The notes under the pieces were generated by a model. It was not told the origin of the DNA and made no database searches. It saw only the letters and a list, made by a program, of their open reading frames with translations. Shown here piece by piece: positions 14,601 through 23,877 of a DNA stretch of 39,775 bases. Position 1 is the first letter of the stretch, and each line of letters opens with the position of its first letter. The DNA is taken from the IMG/VR virus record IMGVR_UViG_3300027706_000028, positions 1 through 39,775 of that record; one strand, given 5' to 3'. The stretch comes from a virus. The translations under genes were made by a program, and so were the position numbers.

Positions 14601-16636
14601 TGCCGGTAATCCCCACCGACTTCAATCCCGGCCGCACGCCGTTTGCCGCCGGCGAGCTGCGCGCCGAGGCGAGCCCGGCTTATTTCGGCATCGCCGGGGC
14701 TGCGACCGCCGCCGGCGGCGAGCAAATCTCAGCGGAAGCCCGGCAGTTCGCCACGCAATACGCAGACGCCATCCGACAGAAGACCGCCAGCAACCTGGCG
14801 TTCACCGCGATGTCGCAAATCTCGCAAGCACAGGAGAAGTGGTCGAGGATCCCGGATTCACGGCAGGCGATCGCCGGGTTCGATGCCGAGACGCGCCAAA
14901 TCCGCGACCAGATCGCCGGACAGACCGAGGACCCGGAAGTGCAGGCGCTGGTATTGCGCCAATTGAACAGCCACGTGATTTGGTCGCAGCTGGGCGTTCA
15001 AAACCGCTCGTTTGCGCTCGAGGCCAGCGCGCACCGCGCGCAGCTCGACGAGCAGCTCTTTGGCCCGACCGGCTACGCGGCAATGGCGATGCAAGCGCCG
15101 AATGCGCCGGCGCGCGCCAGCATCATCGACAGCGCCGCCGCCGCGATCAAGGGCGCCGTCGCCGCCGGCTGGATGTACGGCGAGCACGGCGAGGAGCGGC
15201 TAGAGCGCTTCCGGGACCAGGTCAACGCCTCGGTATTGCGCCGCGATCTGCGCGAAAATCCTCAACGGGCTCTCGCCGAGCTGGACAGCGGCCAGTATGA
15301 TGGCCAGATCAGCCCGGCCCAGCGCGCTGCGCTGCAGCCGGAGATCGATCGCGCGCGCGGCGTGAAAGCCTTGAGCGAGGTGCTGAGCAGCGGGATCGGA
15401 TTGCCCGCGCAACTGCCGAGCGACCCCAACGCCGCCGCCGAGCTGATCAAGACCCGCGAAAGCGGCGGCAGCTACACCACCGGCTATGGCGGCGTCGATC
15501 TGAGCAACGCGCCGCACGACGACACCGGCTTTCCGCAATGGGCGGGCGCGCCGGGGCCGGCAGGGATCACCCACGCCGCCGGCGCCTATCAGTTCGAGCC
15601 CGGCACCTGGCGCAAATACGCCGTGCCGCTTGGCATTCATGACTTCTCGCCGGCGAGCCAGGACCGGGTGTTTCGCGCGGCGTTCGGCGCGGAGGGTTAT
15701 GCGCCTTGGCGCGAGACCTTCGCGCAGCGCAGCCTCACCGCCGCCTATGACCGGATCGACCAGATGGGGCTCGACCCCGAAACGGCGCTGCGCGTCAAGG
15801 AAGAGGCCCGCGCCAATTACGCCGCCCTCGAGGCGGACCAGCTGCGCCAGGAACGGATACAGGCGCAGCAGCAGAAGGCCGCCCGCGAGGCGCGGGAAAA
15901 CGAAATCATCGAGGACGCCTATAGCGGCCACCCAAAGATCGCCGCGCAGGACGTAGCCAACGATCCCGCCTTTGCCTCCGACCCCGAGGCACGGCTGCGA
16001 ATGATCGCCGTCGTGCGCAGCGGCGGCCAAGCGGGGCCGCCGCCGGGGCCCAGCCACGCCGAGGCGATGCAGCTCATCCAACGGATCAGGCTGCCCGCCG
16101 ATGACCCCAATCGCATCGCCTCGCTTGATCCGATCTATGATGCACTGATCGCTGGCCGGCTGACAAAATCCGATTTCGATTTTGTGCGAAACGAGTTCAT
16201 CAATATTCGCTCGCCAGCCGGCGAGATATTCGCCAAGAGAAAGGCGGAATTCATCAAGGCGATCGAGCCGCAGATCGACCGAAGCATTCTAAGCGGAATC
16301 CCGGATTTGACGGGGAAAGAACGCCTATACGAATACGAATATGCGCTCGATCGGAAGATCGACGAATACCGTAAGGCGGGCAAGGACCCGAACGACCTGC
16401 TAGACCCTAGCAAGCCGGACTATTACGGCAAGCCCGAGGTGCTGAAGCCCTATCAGCGCACGCTGCAGCAATTGCTTTCGGACCTTCCCGGCGCCGGCGA
16501 GCCGCCGCAATGGGCAATCGACCGGCTGCGCGAGCACCCCGAATGGCGCGCCGCGTTCGACCAGAAATTCGGCCCCGGCGCGGCGGCGAAGGTGCTCGGT
16601 CCCGCCGCCGGCGTCGCGGCGCCGATGGGGCGGTAG
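14600..16636 (+). CDS. Internal virion protein with embedded lysozyme-like (GH104/lambda R-type) domain
   Basis: This is a 678-residue protein. Residues 1-270 are mostly helical. Residues about 280-375 look like a peptidoglycan-cleaving domain: ESGGSYTTGYGG with Glu287 as candidate catalytic acid, then ITHAAGAYQFEPGTWRKY and LGIHDFSPASQDRVF. This AAG.YQ...TW......DFSP.SQD signature occurs in lambda endolysin-type lytic transglycosylases. The remainder is helical and charged. A muramidase carried in the virion should open the cell wall locally during DNA ejection. T7 gp16 also carries a transglycosylase, though of a different family and at its N terminus. Confidence 0.85.
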   Translation: MPVIPTDFNPGRTPFAAGELRAEASPAYFGIAGAATAAGGEQISAEARQFATQYADAIRQKTASNLAFTAMSQISQAQEKWSRIPDSRQAIAGFDAETRQIRDQIAGQTEDPEVQALVLRQLNSHVIWSQLGVQNRSFALEASAHRAQLDEQLFGPTGYAAMAMQAPNAPARASIIDSAAAAIKGAVAAGWMYGEHGEERLERFRDQVNASVLRRDLRENPQRALAELDSGQYDGQISPAQRAALQPEIDRARGVKALSEVLSSGIGLPAQLPSDPNAAAELIKTRESGGSYTTGYGGVDLSNAPHDDTGFPQWAGAPGPAGITHAAGAYQFEPGTWRKYAVPLGIHDFSPASQDRVFRAAFGAEGYAPWRETFAQRSLTAAYDRIDQMGLDPETALRVKEEARANYAALEADQLRQERIQAQQQKAAREARENEIIEDAYSGHPKIAAQDVANDPAFASDPEARLRMIAVVRSGGQAGPPPGPSHAEAMQLIQRIRLPADDPNRIASLDPIYDALIAGRLTKSDFDFVRNEFINIRSPAGEIFAKRKAEFIKAIEPQIDRSILSGIPDLTGKERLYEYEYALDRKIDEYRKAGKDPNDLLDPSKPDYYGKPEVLKPYQRTLQQLLSDLPGAGEPPQWAIDRLREHPEWRAAFDQKFGPGAAAKVLGPAAGVAAPMGR

Positions 16637-16639
16637 CGG

Positions 16640-19600
16640 ATGGCCAATCCGTTCGACGCCCCGCCCGAACAAGCCAATCCCTTTGACGCGCCGCCCTCGA
16701 CGCTGGCGCCGATCGGCCACGCCCTGGACGAGGCGCTCGGCCTTTCGAAATTCGCCGCCGGGTTCCGTGAAGGGTGGGGTGCCTCGCCGCCCGGCGAGGC
16801 CGCGACGCGAGCGCTGCGCGAGGCCGGCATTCTGCCGGATTACCAGCGCGGCCAGACCGGGATCATGCGCGAGATCAACGAGGCGCTGTTGCGGCCGCTA
16901 TTGACGGCAGTAGACGCGGCGGCGCGCCTGCCTTACGCGACCGCCCGCGGGCTCGCCGAAGCGGCGCCGCTGATCGGCGGCCCGATCGCGGCGGCGATGG
17001 AAGCCTTTCCCGCCGCAAGTTTCACCGGGCTGCCCAACGTGCCGGGCGCCGGGCTGGCGGCCGCCGAAGCGGCGCGAGTGATTGGACACGGCGAGGCCGG
17101 ATGGAAAGGCTTGCCGGAGCGGCCGGCAGAGGCCGAACCGCCGACCGAAGCACCCGCGGAGCCGCCCTCGGCACCGCCGGCGGCGATCGCGGTGGCGGAG
17201 AGCGAGCCGCCGCCGGCACCGCAGATCAACGTGCACGCGGCGGCGCGCTCGATCGACCCCCAGACGATGGAGCAATACGACCGGCTCAAACAGCAGCGCG
17301 CGATCTTCCGCCAGCAGCTCGACGAATTGAGCGAGCTGCGCTCCCGCCAGGCGGAGGAGCTGGCGCCCGGCAGCGCGCGGATTCCGCGGCTGCAGGAGCA
17401 GATCGCCGCCGCTGACGCGCGCCGCCGCGCGATCCTGCAAGACCGGCTTGACCGGCTGCAAGCGCAGCGCTCGGCATGGATCGAGGATTACCTCGGCCAT
17501 GACACGCCCGAAATGGCGCGGGTGCGGCAGGACTTGATGCAGACCGATTTTCAGATGCGCGATCTTGCCGAGGCTGTCTCGGCGATCTACCGCCAGGCGC
17601 GCCAGATGGTTCCCGAGGAGATAAGCGCTGAGCAAGCCACGCCGGAGACACTCGAGCGACCGCCGCCGCCGCCGCAGGCTCCGCCGCCGCAGGCTCCGCC
17701 GCCGCAGGCTCAGCCGCCGCAGGCTCCGCCGCCGCAGGCTCCGCCGCCGCGCCCGACGACGACGCTACCATTACCGCCCGGCGGGATTGCCGCCGACGTA
17801 GCGAGGCAATTGATGGCCGCCGGCCGGCCAGCCGACGAAGCGCAAGCCGCGGCGCAGATCGTGACGGCCTACTACGATACCCGCGCGCAGCGCTTCCAGG
17901 GCCGGCTTGGCACGGCCGAAGACCTCTATGCGCGTGAGGCCGCGACCATCCGAGGCGCCGAACAGGGCGGCCCGCGAGGCGTGGCGCGGGGCCGCACTGT
18001 GATGCGGAACGGCCGCGCGATCGTGACCTTGTTCCGCCGCGCCGACGCCTCAACTTTTGTGCACGAGACGGCCCACCAATGGCTCGAGCAGCTGCTTGCC
18101 GATGCCGAGCGGCCCGAAGCCCCCGAGCAACTCCGCGCCGACGCGCGCACGGTTCGCGACTGGGCGCAGGAACCGACCGGCCCACTGCCCCGCGCGGCAC
18201 ACGAGCGCTTCGCGCGCAATTTCGAGGCCTATCTGCTGGAGGGCGTAGCGCCGTCGCGGCGCCTGGCCAGCGTATTCGCCCAGTTCCGGCTATGGCTGAC
18301 GGAAGCCTATCGCGCGCTCAACCGCGTGCGGGCGCCGGTCGAGCCGCAGCTGCGCGCGATCTTCGACCGGATGCTGACCACGGCACCCGTCGAGCCGGTC
18401 ATCGCTCCCGAGCAGCGCGTTCCCGATCTGGCGACAGCAATCGAGGACGCCGCGGAGCAAGCGCGGAACGAGGACGCCGAAGAGATCGCCGAGCAGGTCA
18501 GCGAGGCGCGCGCGCGAGCGGCCGACCGTCTAAGCGAGGGAGCCCAGAATGATCGGGAGCGAGAGCGACCGCATCCAGCACCACCAGCGGCAGATCGAGG
18601 CCTTGCACCACGAAGTCAGGTGGCTGACGGTGGCGCAGATGAACCCGAAATATTCAATGTCGGATCGCGCGGTGTTCCGGCTCCTCGAGCGATCGGCGAG
18701 GGCGGAAATCAAACTGAGACGCAAGGCGATCGCGCACCTGGAGAGCAGCCCCAACCAGGCATAACGGTTACGCTGCGCCCGCTGAGTCGGCGGCCGCAAA
18801 GCCCCTATGCCGAGGTGCCCCCGGCGCCGGTAACGCTCAGCGAATTCCTGCGTCGGGCGGGCGGTGTGCAGAACCAGGACGGCGAGCTGACCCGCTACCT
18901 GCGGCGCAAGCCCGGTCTGATCAACCGCCGCGGCATGCCGCTCGATGAGGCGACGCTACAAGCGTGGGAAGCCGGCTATTTACCGGGCCGCGAGCGGCCG
19001 GAGATCAGGGTGCTGCTCCAACATCTGGAGCGCGAGCTGACCGACGGCCAACCGGTTTATTCGGAGGCAGATCGCGACAAGCTCGCGGCGTGGGAGGCCG
19101 CGATCCAACACAATCGGGAGATCGATCGCCTCGGCCAGATGCTGGGCGTCGATCCGCGCGATTTCACCCAGGAGCAATTCCTGAACCTGACGGCCGAGAT
19201 GCTTCGCGGCGAGGAAGCCGACGAGCTGGAGAAATCGCTGAGCGACGCGACCGAGGCCGAGATCGCGGAAGCTGAGCGCCGCGCGCAGGAGTGGGCGGAA
19301 AGCCGCGGCGACGCCTGGGAACCCGATTATTTTGCTGGGCCGCCGCGCACATGGGAGGACCTTGAGAATGAAGAGCGAGCAGAGGCAGAGGCTTACGGCC
19401 GTCTACCGCCGAGCGCTGGCGGCACTGCACCATCCCGACCTGCCGCCGGAGATCAAGGCTCTTTACAAGCGGGCGCTCGACAAAGCCGACCTGGCGCTGG
19501 GGCTGGATCACGCCAGAATGCGGCGCCAGGCCCTGGCAGACCTGGCGCCGACCGTCTCCCGCCCGGATCAGACCTGATCGACAAGGCCGGCAACATCCGG

Positions 19601-21799
19601 CTCGACCTGCTCGACCTGCCGGAACAAGTCGATCAGGTGATCCGGGACGTAGCCGAGCGCAATAGCGATTTTTGGACCGAGCGGCGCGGCCGCATGTCGG
19701 ACGGCGAAATCCTCGATCTTGCCCAGGCGCTCGGCCGCGATCCGGCCTTTCTCGACGCCAAGCGGATCGGGGAGGCATTCAACGCCGAGGAAATCCGCGC
19801 CGCCCGCGGATTACTCAAGGCCGCCGCGGTGCAGGTATACGAGGGCTTTGTGCGGGTGCGCGCGGCCCTGATGGCCGGCCAGGACGCCGAGCAGGACACC
19901 GTCGCACTGGCGCGCAGCATCGCGCGCCTCGAGATGATACAAGGCAAGGTGGCGCAAGCCACGGCGGAGTGGGGCCGCGCCGGCCGAGCGCTGCAGATGC
20001 TCGCGAGCGAAGCGCCGGAAGACATCAACGAGTTCCTGCGTCAGAACACCGGCCGAACTTTCTACCAATTACAGGAAATGGCGCGCCGCGGCGTGTCGTT
20101 CCGCGACCCCGCCCAAGTATCCCGCTTTGTTACCGACACGGCGGGCGGGAAAATCACGAGGGCGGTGCTTTATTATTACATAAACGCATTAATCAGCGGC
20201 CCCTTTACTCACGCGAGATATAGCGTCGGCAACGCCTTAAATGCGCTATGGACACCGCTGGTGGAAATTCCGCTGGCCGCCGCCTACGGCAAGATGACCG
20301 CCGCCGAAAATCGCGTCTTTCTCGGCGAGGCCGGCGCGCAGCTTTATGCGCTGCTTAAAGGATCGAGGGATGGATGGCGCGCCGCGATCGAGGCCTATCG
20401 GACCGGCTACAGCGGCCCGCTGCGCGGCGAGCGGCCGCCGTCAAGCGTCACCGGGGTGGCCGCGGCGCCGCTCGGCCCGTTCAGCCGAGCCATCGGCGTT
20501 CCTTCCCGCGCTGTGTCCGCGATCCACTCGTTCTTTAAGACGCTGCGCTACGAGCAGCAAATCCAAGGGCTAGCCTACCGAGACGCTATGGCGCGCGGCC
20601 TCGAGGGCGACGCTTTTGCCCGGCATGTCGCCTATCTCGAGCGCAGCCCGACCCCGGCAATGGTCGAGGAGGCGACATCAACCGCGCTGCGCGAGCTGTA
20701 TATGAGCCCGGTAGATTACGACAGCTTTGCCGGCCATTTGGTGCGCGCGACCGATCGCAACATCCTGGCGAAGATCGTGATCCCGTTCCTGCGGATCGGC
20801 AGCCAGATCACGCGCCAGGCTTTCATCGAGCACACACCGCTCGGCCTCGCCTCGCCCACAGTCCGCGGCCGCCTGGCCGGCGGCGGCCCTGCCGCGCAAT
20901 TACAGGCCGCCCGGATCAGCGCCGGCGTGGCGCTGATGGGCGTCACAGTCGGCATGGCGGCCGAGGGGCTGATCACCGGCGACGGCCCGGACGACCCCGC
21001 GCAGCGCGCGGTCTGGCGGCTCAACCATCGACCGAACACGCTGACGATCGGCGACATCACGATCCCGTTCATGGGGCTCGGCCATCTCGGCATGCTCATG
21101 AGATTCACGGCGAACATGTACGAGACCGCCGCCGGCTGGCGGCAAAACGACGGCGAGAAGCTCGCGGTCAGCTTTTTGAACGGCGTCAGCCGCGCTGTCC
21201 TAGACGACAATTTCATGCGCGGCCTCAAAGACGCGCTCGATGCCGTCTATCACTGGGAGGAATACGGCCCGAGATTTGTCAGGAACTTCGTAGTCAACTG
21301 GTTGCCCTATTCGATCGGCCTAGGGCAGACCGCACGTCAGATGGATCCCTATCAGCGCGAGGCGCGCAGCATCTTCGATGCCGCGCGCGAGCGGATACCG
21401 TTCCTGCGCGAGACCCTACCGCTGATGCGGGATGTATTCGGCGAGCCTATTCCCGCCGGCGCGCCGCTGGCGCGCTACGCCAATGACCCCACCGTGCTGA
21501 CCTTGGAACGGCTACAGATCGGGATCGCCAGGCTGCGCCCAAAGATCCGCGGCGTGGACCTCGACCCGCAGCAATACGACGATTACGCGCGAATTGCGGG
21601 TCGGCTGACCAAGATGCGGCTCGACGCCTTGGTGACCTTGCCAAACTTCCACACCCTCGCCGTCACCCAGCAAGTCGAGCTGATCCGCCACACCATCGCC
21701 GACAGCCGCGAGGCGGCGCGAAATATCGTCATGGGGATGTATCCGGCAATCGTCACCCAGGCACTCCAAGCGAAGGCGCAGGACGCGGGGCAAAAATGA
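16640..21799 (+). CDS. Giant polyvalent internal virion protein with HETAH metallopeptidase motif
   Basis: This 1719-residue protein is likely the largest ejected protein (T7 gp16 position). The N terminus holds the repeat NPFDAPPEQANPFDAPP. Residues about 340-372 are a PPPQA repeat linker. Residues about 465-560 contain STFVHETAHQWLE (HETAH 475-479) and, 50 residues later, RFARNFEAYLLEG (Glu529), the arrangement of a gluzincin-like domain found in phage polyvalent proteins. Residues 637-708 and 910-979 are low-complexity and coincide with nested genes in another frame. The C-terminal 600 residues have amphipathic and hydrophobic helices (for example about 1426-1445), as in large polyvalent protein-associated domains. 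It overlaps the tailspike by ATGA. Confidence 0.85.
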   Translation: MANPFDAPPEQANPFDAPPSTLAPIGHALDEALGLSKFAAGFREGWGASPPGEAATRALREAGILPDYQRGQTGIMREINEALLRPLLTAVDAAARLPYATARGLAEAAPLIGGPIAAAMEAFPAASFTGLPNVPGAGLAAAEAARVIGHGEAGWKGLPERPAEAEPPTEAPAEPPSAPPAAIAVAESEPPPAPQINVHAAARSIDPQTMEQYDRLKQQRAIFRQQLDELSELRSRQAEELAPGSARIPRLQEQIAAADARRRAILQDRLDRLQAQRSAWIEDYLGHDTPEMARVRQDLMQTDFQMRDLAEAVSAIYRQARQMVPEEISAEQATPETLERPPPPPQAPPPQAPPPQAQPPQAPPPQAPPPRPTTTLPLPPGGIAADVARQLMAAGRPADEAQAAAQIVTAYYDTRAQRFQGRLGTAEDLYAREAATIRGAEQGGPRGVARGRTVMRNGRAIVTLFRRADASTFVHETAHQWLEQLLADAERPEAPEQLRADARTVRDWAQEPTGPLPRAAHERFARNFEAYLLEGVAPSRRLASVFAQFRLWLTEAYRALNRVRAPVEPQLRAIFDRMLTTAPVEPVIAPEQRVPDLATAIEDAAEQARNEDAEEIAEQVSEARARAADRLSEGAQNDRERERPHPAPPAADRGLAPRSQVADGGADEPEIFNVGSRGVPAPRAIGEGGNQTETQGDRAPGEQPQPGITVTLRPLSRRPQSPYAEVPPAPVTLSEFLRRAGGVQNQDGELTRYLRRKPGLINRRGMPLDEATLQAWEAGYLPGRERPEIRVLLQHLERELTDGQPVYSEADRDKLAAWEAAIQHNREIDRLGQMLGVDPRDFTQEQFLNLTAEMLRGEEADELEKSLSDATEAEIAEAERRAQEWAESRGDAWEPDYFAGPPRTWEDLENEERAEAEAYGRLPPSAGGTAPSRPAAGDQGSLQAGARQSRPGAGAGSRQNAAPGPGRPGADRLPPGSDLIDKAGNIRLDLLDLPEQVDQVIRDVAERNSDFWTERRGRMSDGEILDLAQALGRDPAFLDAKRIGEAFNAEEIRAARGLLKAAAVQVYEGFVRVRAALMAGQDAEQDTVALARSIARLEMIQGKVAQATAEWGRAGRALQMLASEAPEDINEFLRQNTGRTFYQLQEMARRGVSFRDPAQVSRFVTDTAGGKITRAVLYYYINALISGPFTHARYSVGNALNALWTPLVEIPLAAAYGKMTAAENRVFLGEAGAQLYALLKGSRDGWRAAIEAYRTGYSGPLRGERPPSSVTGVAAAPLGPFSRAIGVPSRAVSAIHSFFKTLRYEQQIQGLAYRDAMARGLEGDAFARHVAYLERSPTPAMVEEATSTALRELYMSPVDYDSFAGHLVRATDRNILAKIVIPFLRIGSQITRQAFIEHTPLGLASPTVRGRLAGGGPAAQLQAARISAGVALMGVTVGMAAEGLITGDGPDDPAQRAVWRLNHRPNTLTIGDITIPFMGLGHLGMLMRFTANMYETAAGWRQNDGEKLAVSFLNGVSRAVLDDNFMRGLKDALDAVYHWEEYGPRFVRNFVVNWLPYSIGLGQTARQMDPYQREARSIFDAARERIPFLRETLPLMRDVFGEPIPAGAPLARYANDPTVLTLERLQIGIARLRPKIRGVDLDPQQYDDYARIAGRLTKMRLDALVTLPNFHTLAVTQQVELIRHTIADSREAARNIVMGMYPAIVTQALQAKAQDAGQK
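17659..17752 (+). repeat. Pro-Gln-Ala coding microsatellite
   Basis: The 15-bp unit gccgccgcaggctcc (PPPQA) is repeated about six times, with one variant carrying Gln for Pro. It encodes an extended linker between the N-terminal region and the metallopeptidase-like domain of the giant virion protein. Such tracts readily change copy number by slippage. Confidence 0.85.
18549..18764 (+). CDS. Nested 71-residue gene inside the giant virion gene (alternate frame)
   Basis: ATG 18549 follows GAGGGAGCCCAGA and opens a 71-codon frame (MIGSESDRIQHHQRQIEALH...), an amphipathic, mostly helical and basic protein ending at TAA 18764. By hand count about 86 % of its third codon positions are G or C, the genome's coding signature. 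The same bases read in the host frame give about 41 % and a low-complexity stretch rich in Gly, Pro, Arg and Glu. So the alternate frame appears to be the selected one here. The host frame stays open, so the region is either dual-coding or a small gene captured in phase inside a tolerant linker. No family is recognised. Confidence 0.6.
   Translation: MIGSESDRIQHHQRQIEALHHEVRWLTVAQMNPKYSMSDRAVFRLLERSARAEIKLRRKAIAHLESSPNQA
19368..19577 (+). CDS. Second nested gene (69 residues) inside the giant virion gene
   Basis: ATG 19368, with GGGAGGACC about 10 bases upstream, starts a 69-residue basic helical protein (MKSEQRQRLTAVYRRALAAL...) ending at TGA 19577. Its third positions are about 84 % G/C by hand count, against about 46 % in the host frame. 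There the host protein reads as a Gly/Pro/Arg/Ala-rich filler. The alternate frame is the same as that of the nested gene at 18549. It could be a regulator, chaperone or unrelated moron; no family is recognised. An ATG at 19332 further upstream is in frame but has poor coding character. Confidence 0.6.
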   Translation: MKSEQRQRLTAVYRRALAALHHPDLPPEIKALYKRALDKADLALGLDHARMRRQALADLAPTVSRPDQT

Positions 21800-23877
21800 C
21801 CGTCACAAACACCCTCGACCGCTTCCAATATGCCGGCGATGGTACGACGACCGGCTTCCCGTTCCCGGTGGTATTCACCGCCCCCGCCGATATCAGCGTA
21901 GCGCTGACGATGGGTGCCGCGCAGGTGCCGGTGACGGTGGTGTTGAACGGCGGCGGCACCTACGATTACCAGGTGATCGGCACGCCCGATCCGCAGACCG
22001 GCGAGTATCTGTCGGGCGCCACAGTGGCCTTCAACACCGCACCGCCCGCCGGCTACACCGTCACCCTGTGGCGGGAGCCGCCGATCACTCAGCTCGTCGC
22101 CTTCGCGGAGAACGACCCGCTCCCGGCCGGCGTGCTGAACGCCGCCCTCGACAAGGGCGCGATGATCAGCCAGTACCTCGACGATCAGCTGCAGCGGGCG
22201 ATCTGCGCGCCATGGACGGACCCGCCGCCGCCCTCGGCGCCCAACATGACCCTGCCGCCGGTTGCGACTCGCGCCGGACAGCTGGTCAGCTTCGACAGCG
22301 CCGGCAACGTCATTGTCGTGCCGCCGGCCGGCAGCTTTACGACCGGGAACTTTGTGGCCAACATGGCCGCGCTGCGCGCCACGATCGGCGCGCCAGGCGA
22401 GCAAGCCGTATTGACCGGCTACTACACCGCCGGCGACAAGCCGATGGTTCTCTACACGTGGCAGCAGGCCGACAGCCGCAGCGACGACGGCGGCGCCGTC
22501 ATCAACCCGACCGGCAACCCCGGCAGCGGCAGATGGAACCTCGACATCCGCGGCGGCCCCTATAGCGTGCTGGATTGGGGCGCCGACCCGACCGGCGCCA
22601 CAGCGAGCGACGGCGCATTCAACAACTGCATCGCGGCTGCGATCACGGCCGGCGCCGCCGTGCAAATCCCGGCCGGCCACTACGTCTTTGCGTCCCCGCA
22701 ATATTGGAACGTCTCGAGCGACCGCACCAGCCCGATCTGTATTGCCGGCGCCGGCTCGGGCCTGACCCGCCTAGATTTCTCAACCGTTAACGCGGCACCG
22801 GCATTGTTGATCGGCGCCAGCGCCGACATCTTCCGGCTCACGATCGACGGCCTCACGATAATCGCGAACGTTGCCGGCCCGGCGGTGCAGATCGGCCACG
22901 AGGATTTCTCGGACCCGATCAACACCAGCCGGATAGGCTACGATTTCAACGTTCAGAACAACTCGACATCAGCGGCGGCGTGCGCAGTTGAGGCTAACAG
23001 CTTCCTGAACGGGATATTGTGGGGCGAGTTCAATTGCGCCGGCCATGGCGACGCGCTCCGGCTCCGCCAGGTGCAATTCTCAATGATCGGCGGCTCGCAC
23101 TCGACGGCCGATTATTGCCACCATTGGACGGCCGGATACTCGTTCGGCAATATCATCGTGGGCGCCGACCTCGAGAACGTCTCGGCGACCGGCAACAATA
23201 TCCTTGTGGACGTCACGACCGCATCGAGGAACACCTATCTCGGCGGCCAGTTTGTCGGATCGAGCGGCGGCGGCGCCTTCGTGCAGATGCAGGCCGCCTC
23301 TGATTATTTTCGTTTTGTGGGCTGCAACCCCGGCACGAGCAATCCGCTGATTGCCGGCCCCGCCGCCGCCGCCGCGATCTGGGAGGATTTATTCACCGGG
23401 ACGAGCCCGTTCGGCGGCGTGTGGATCAAGCCCGGGAGCGGGCTCGACGCGGTGCTGCAACTCGACGCCGCGGCCGGCCAAACGGCCGCCACCCAAATGA
23501 AATCGGCCAGCACCTTCCGCTGGCAGATCGCCAAGAACAACGCCACCGAGAGCGGCGGCAACAGCGGCAGCGATCTGATCGTTACGCGCTACAACGACGC
23601 CGGCGGGGCGATCGACAACCCGATCTCGATTCAGCGGTCCACCGGGATCGTGACGATCCAAGACGGACTAAGCGCGCCGAGCAGCGCTGTGTTCGGTTGG
23701 TTCGGTGTGACCCCAGTGGCGCAGCCGACCGGCGGCCACGGCTACAACCCGCACACTGGCGGCAGCGCCAGCCCGGCCCTCTATGACACCGCGTGGGATG
23801 GCGGCGTGGGATCGCAGGCCTATACCGTTTTCGACCTAGTGCGAGCGCTGAAACTGTTGGGGCTGATCGCGAGCTGA
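21796..23877 (+). CDS. Tailspike / tail fibre with T7-type anchor and pectate-lyase-like beta-helix
   Basis: This is a 693-residue protein. Residues 1-150 (NTLDRFQYAGDGTTTGFPFP.VF..ADI.V, TLWREPPITQ, LPAGVLNAALDK....QYLDDQLQRA) match the N-terminal particle-binding domain of T7 gp17-like fibres. From about residue 250, YSVLDWGADPTGATASDGAFNNCIAAA begins a parallel beta-helix of the pectate-lyase-3 type found in capsule- or LPS-degrading tailspikes. The C terminus (GYNPHTGGSASPALYDTAW) looks like a trimer cap. It likely binds and perhaps cleaves a surface polysaccharide of the host; catalytic residues cannot be named. It is the second fibre-type gene of the phage beside the glycine-rich one. 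Confidence 0.88.
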   Translation: MTVTNTLDRFQYAGDGTTTGFPFPVVFTAPADISVALTMGAAQVPVTVVLNGGGTYDYQVIGTPDPQTGEYLSGATVAFNTAPPAGYTVTLWREPPITQLVAFAENDPLPAGVLNAALDKGAMISQYLDDQLQRAICAPWTDPPPPSAPNMTLPPVATRAGQLVSFDSAGNVIVVPPAGSFTTGNFVANMAALRATIGAPGEQAVLTGYYTAGDKPMVLYTWQQADSRSDDGGAVINPTGNPGSGRWNLDIRGGPYSVLDWGADPTGATASDGAFNNCIAAAITAGAAVQIPAGHYVFASPQYWNVSSDRTSPICIAGAGSGLTRLDFSTVNAAPALLIGASADIFRLTIDGLTIIANVAGPAVQIGHEDFSDPINTSRIGYDFNVQNNSTSAAACAVEANSFLNGILWGEFNCAGHGDALRLRQVQFSMIGGSHSTADYCHHWTAGYSFGNIIVGADLENVSATGNNILVDVTTASRNTYLGGQFVGSSGGGAFVQMQAASDYFRFVGCNPGTSNPLIAGPAAAAAIWEDLFTGTSPFGGVWIKPGSGLDAVLQLDAAAGQTAATQMKSASTFRWQIAKNNATESGGNSGSDLIVTRYNDAGGAIDNPISIQRSTGIVTIQDGLSAPSSAVFGWFGVTPVAQPTGGHGYNPHTGGSASPALYDTAWDGGVGSQAYTVFDLVRALKLLGLIAS

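Noticed and set aside
21796-23877. Diversity-generating retroelement target in the tail fibre, as in BPP-1
   Set aside because: No reverse transcriptase gene and no template/variable repeat pair were found in the window, although the head module resembles BPP-1-type phages.
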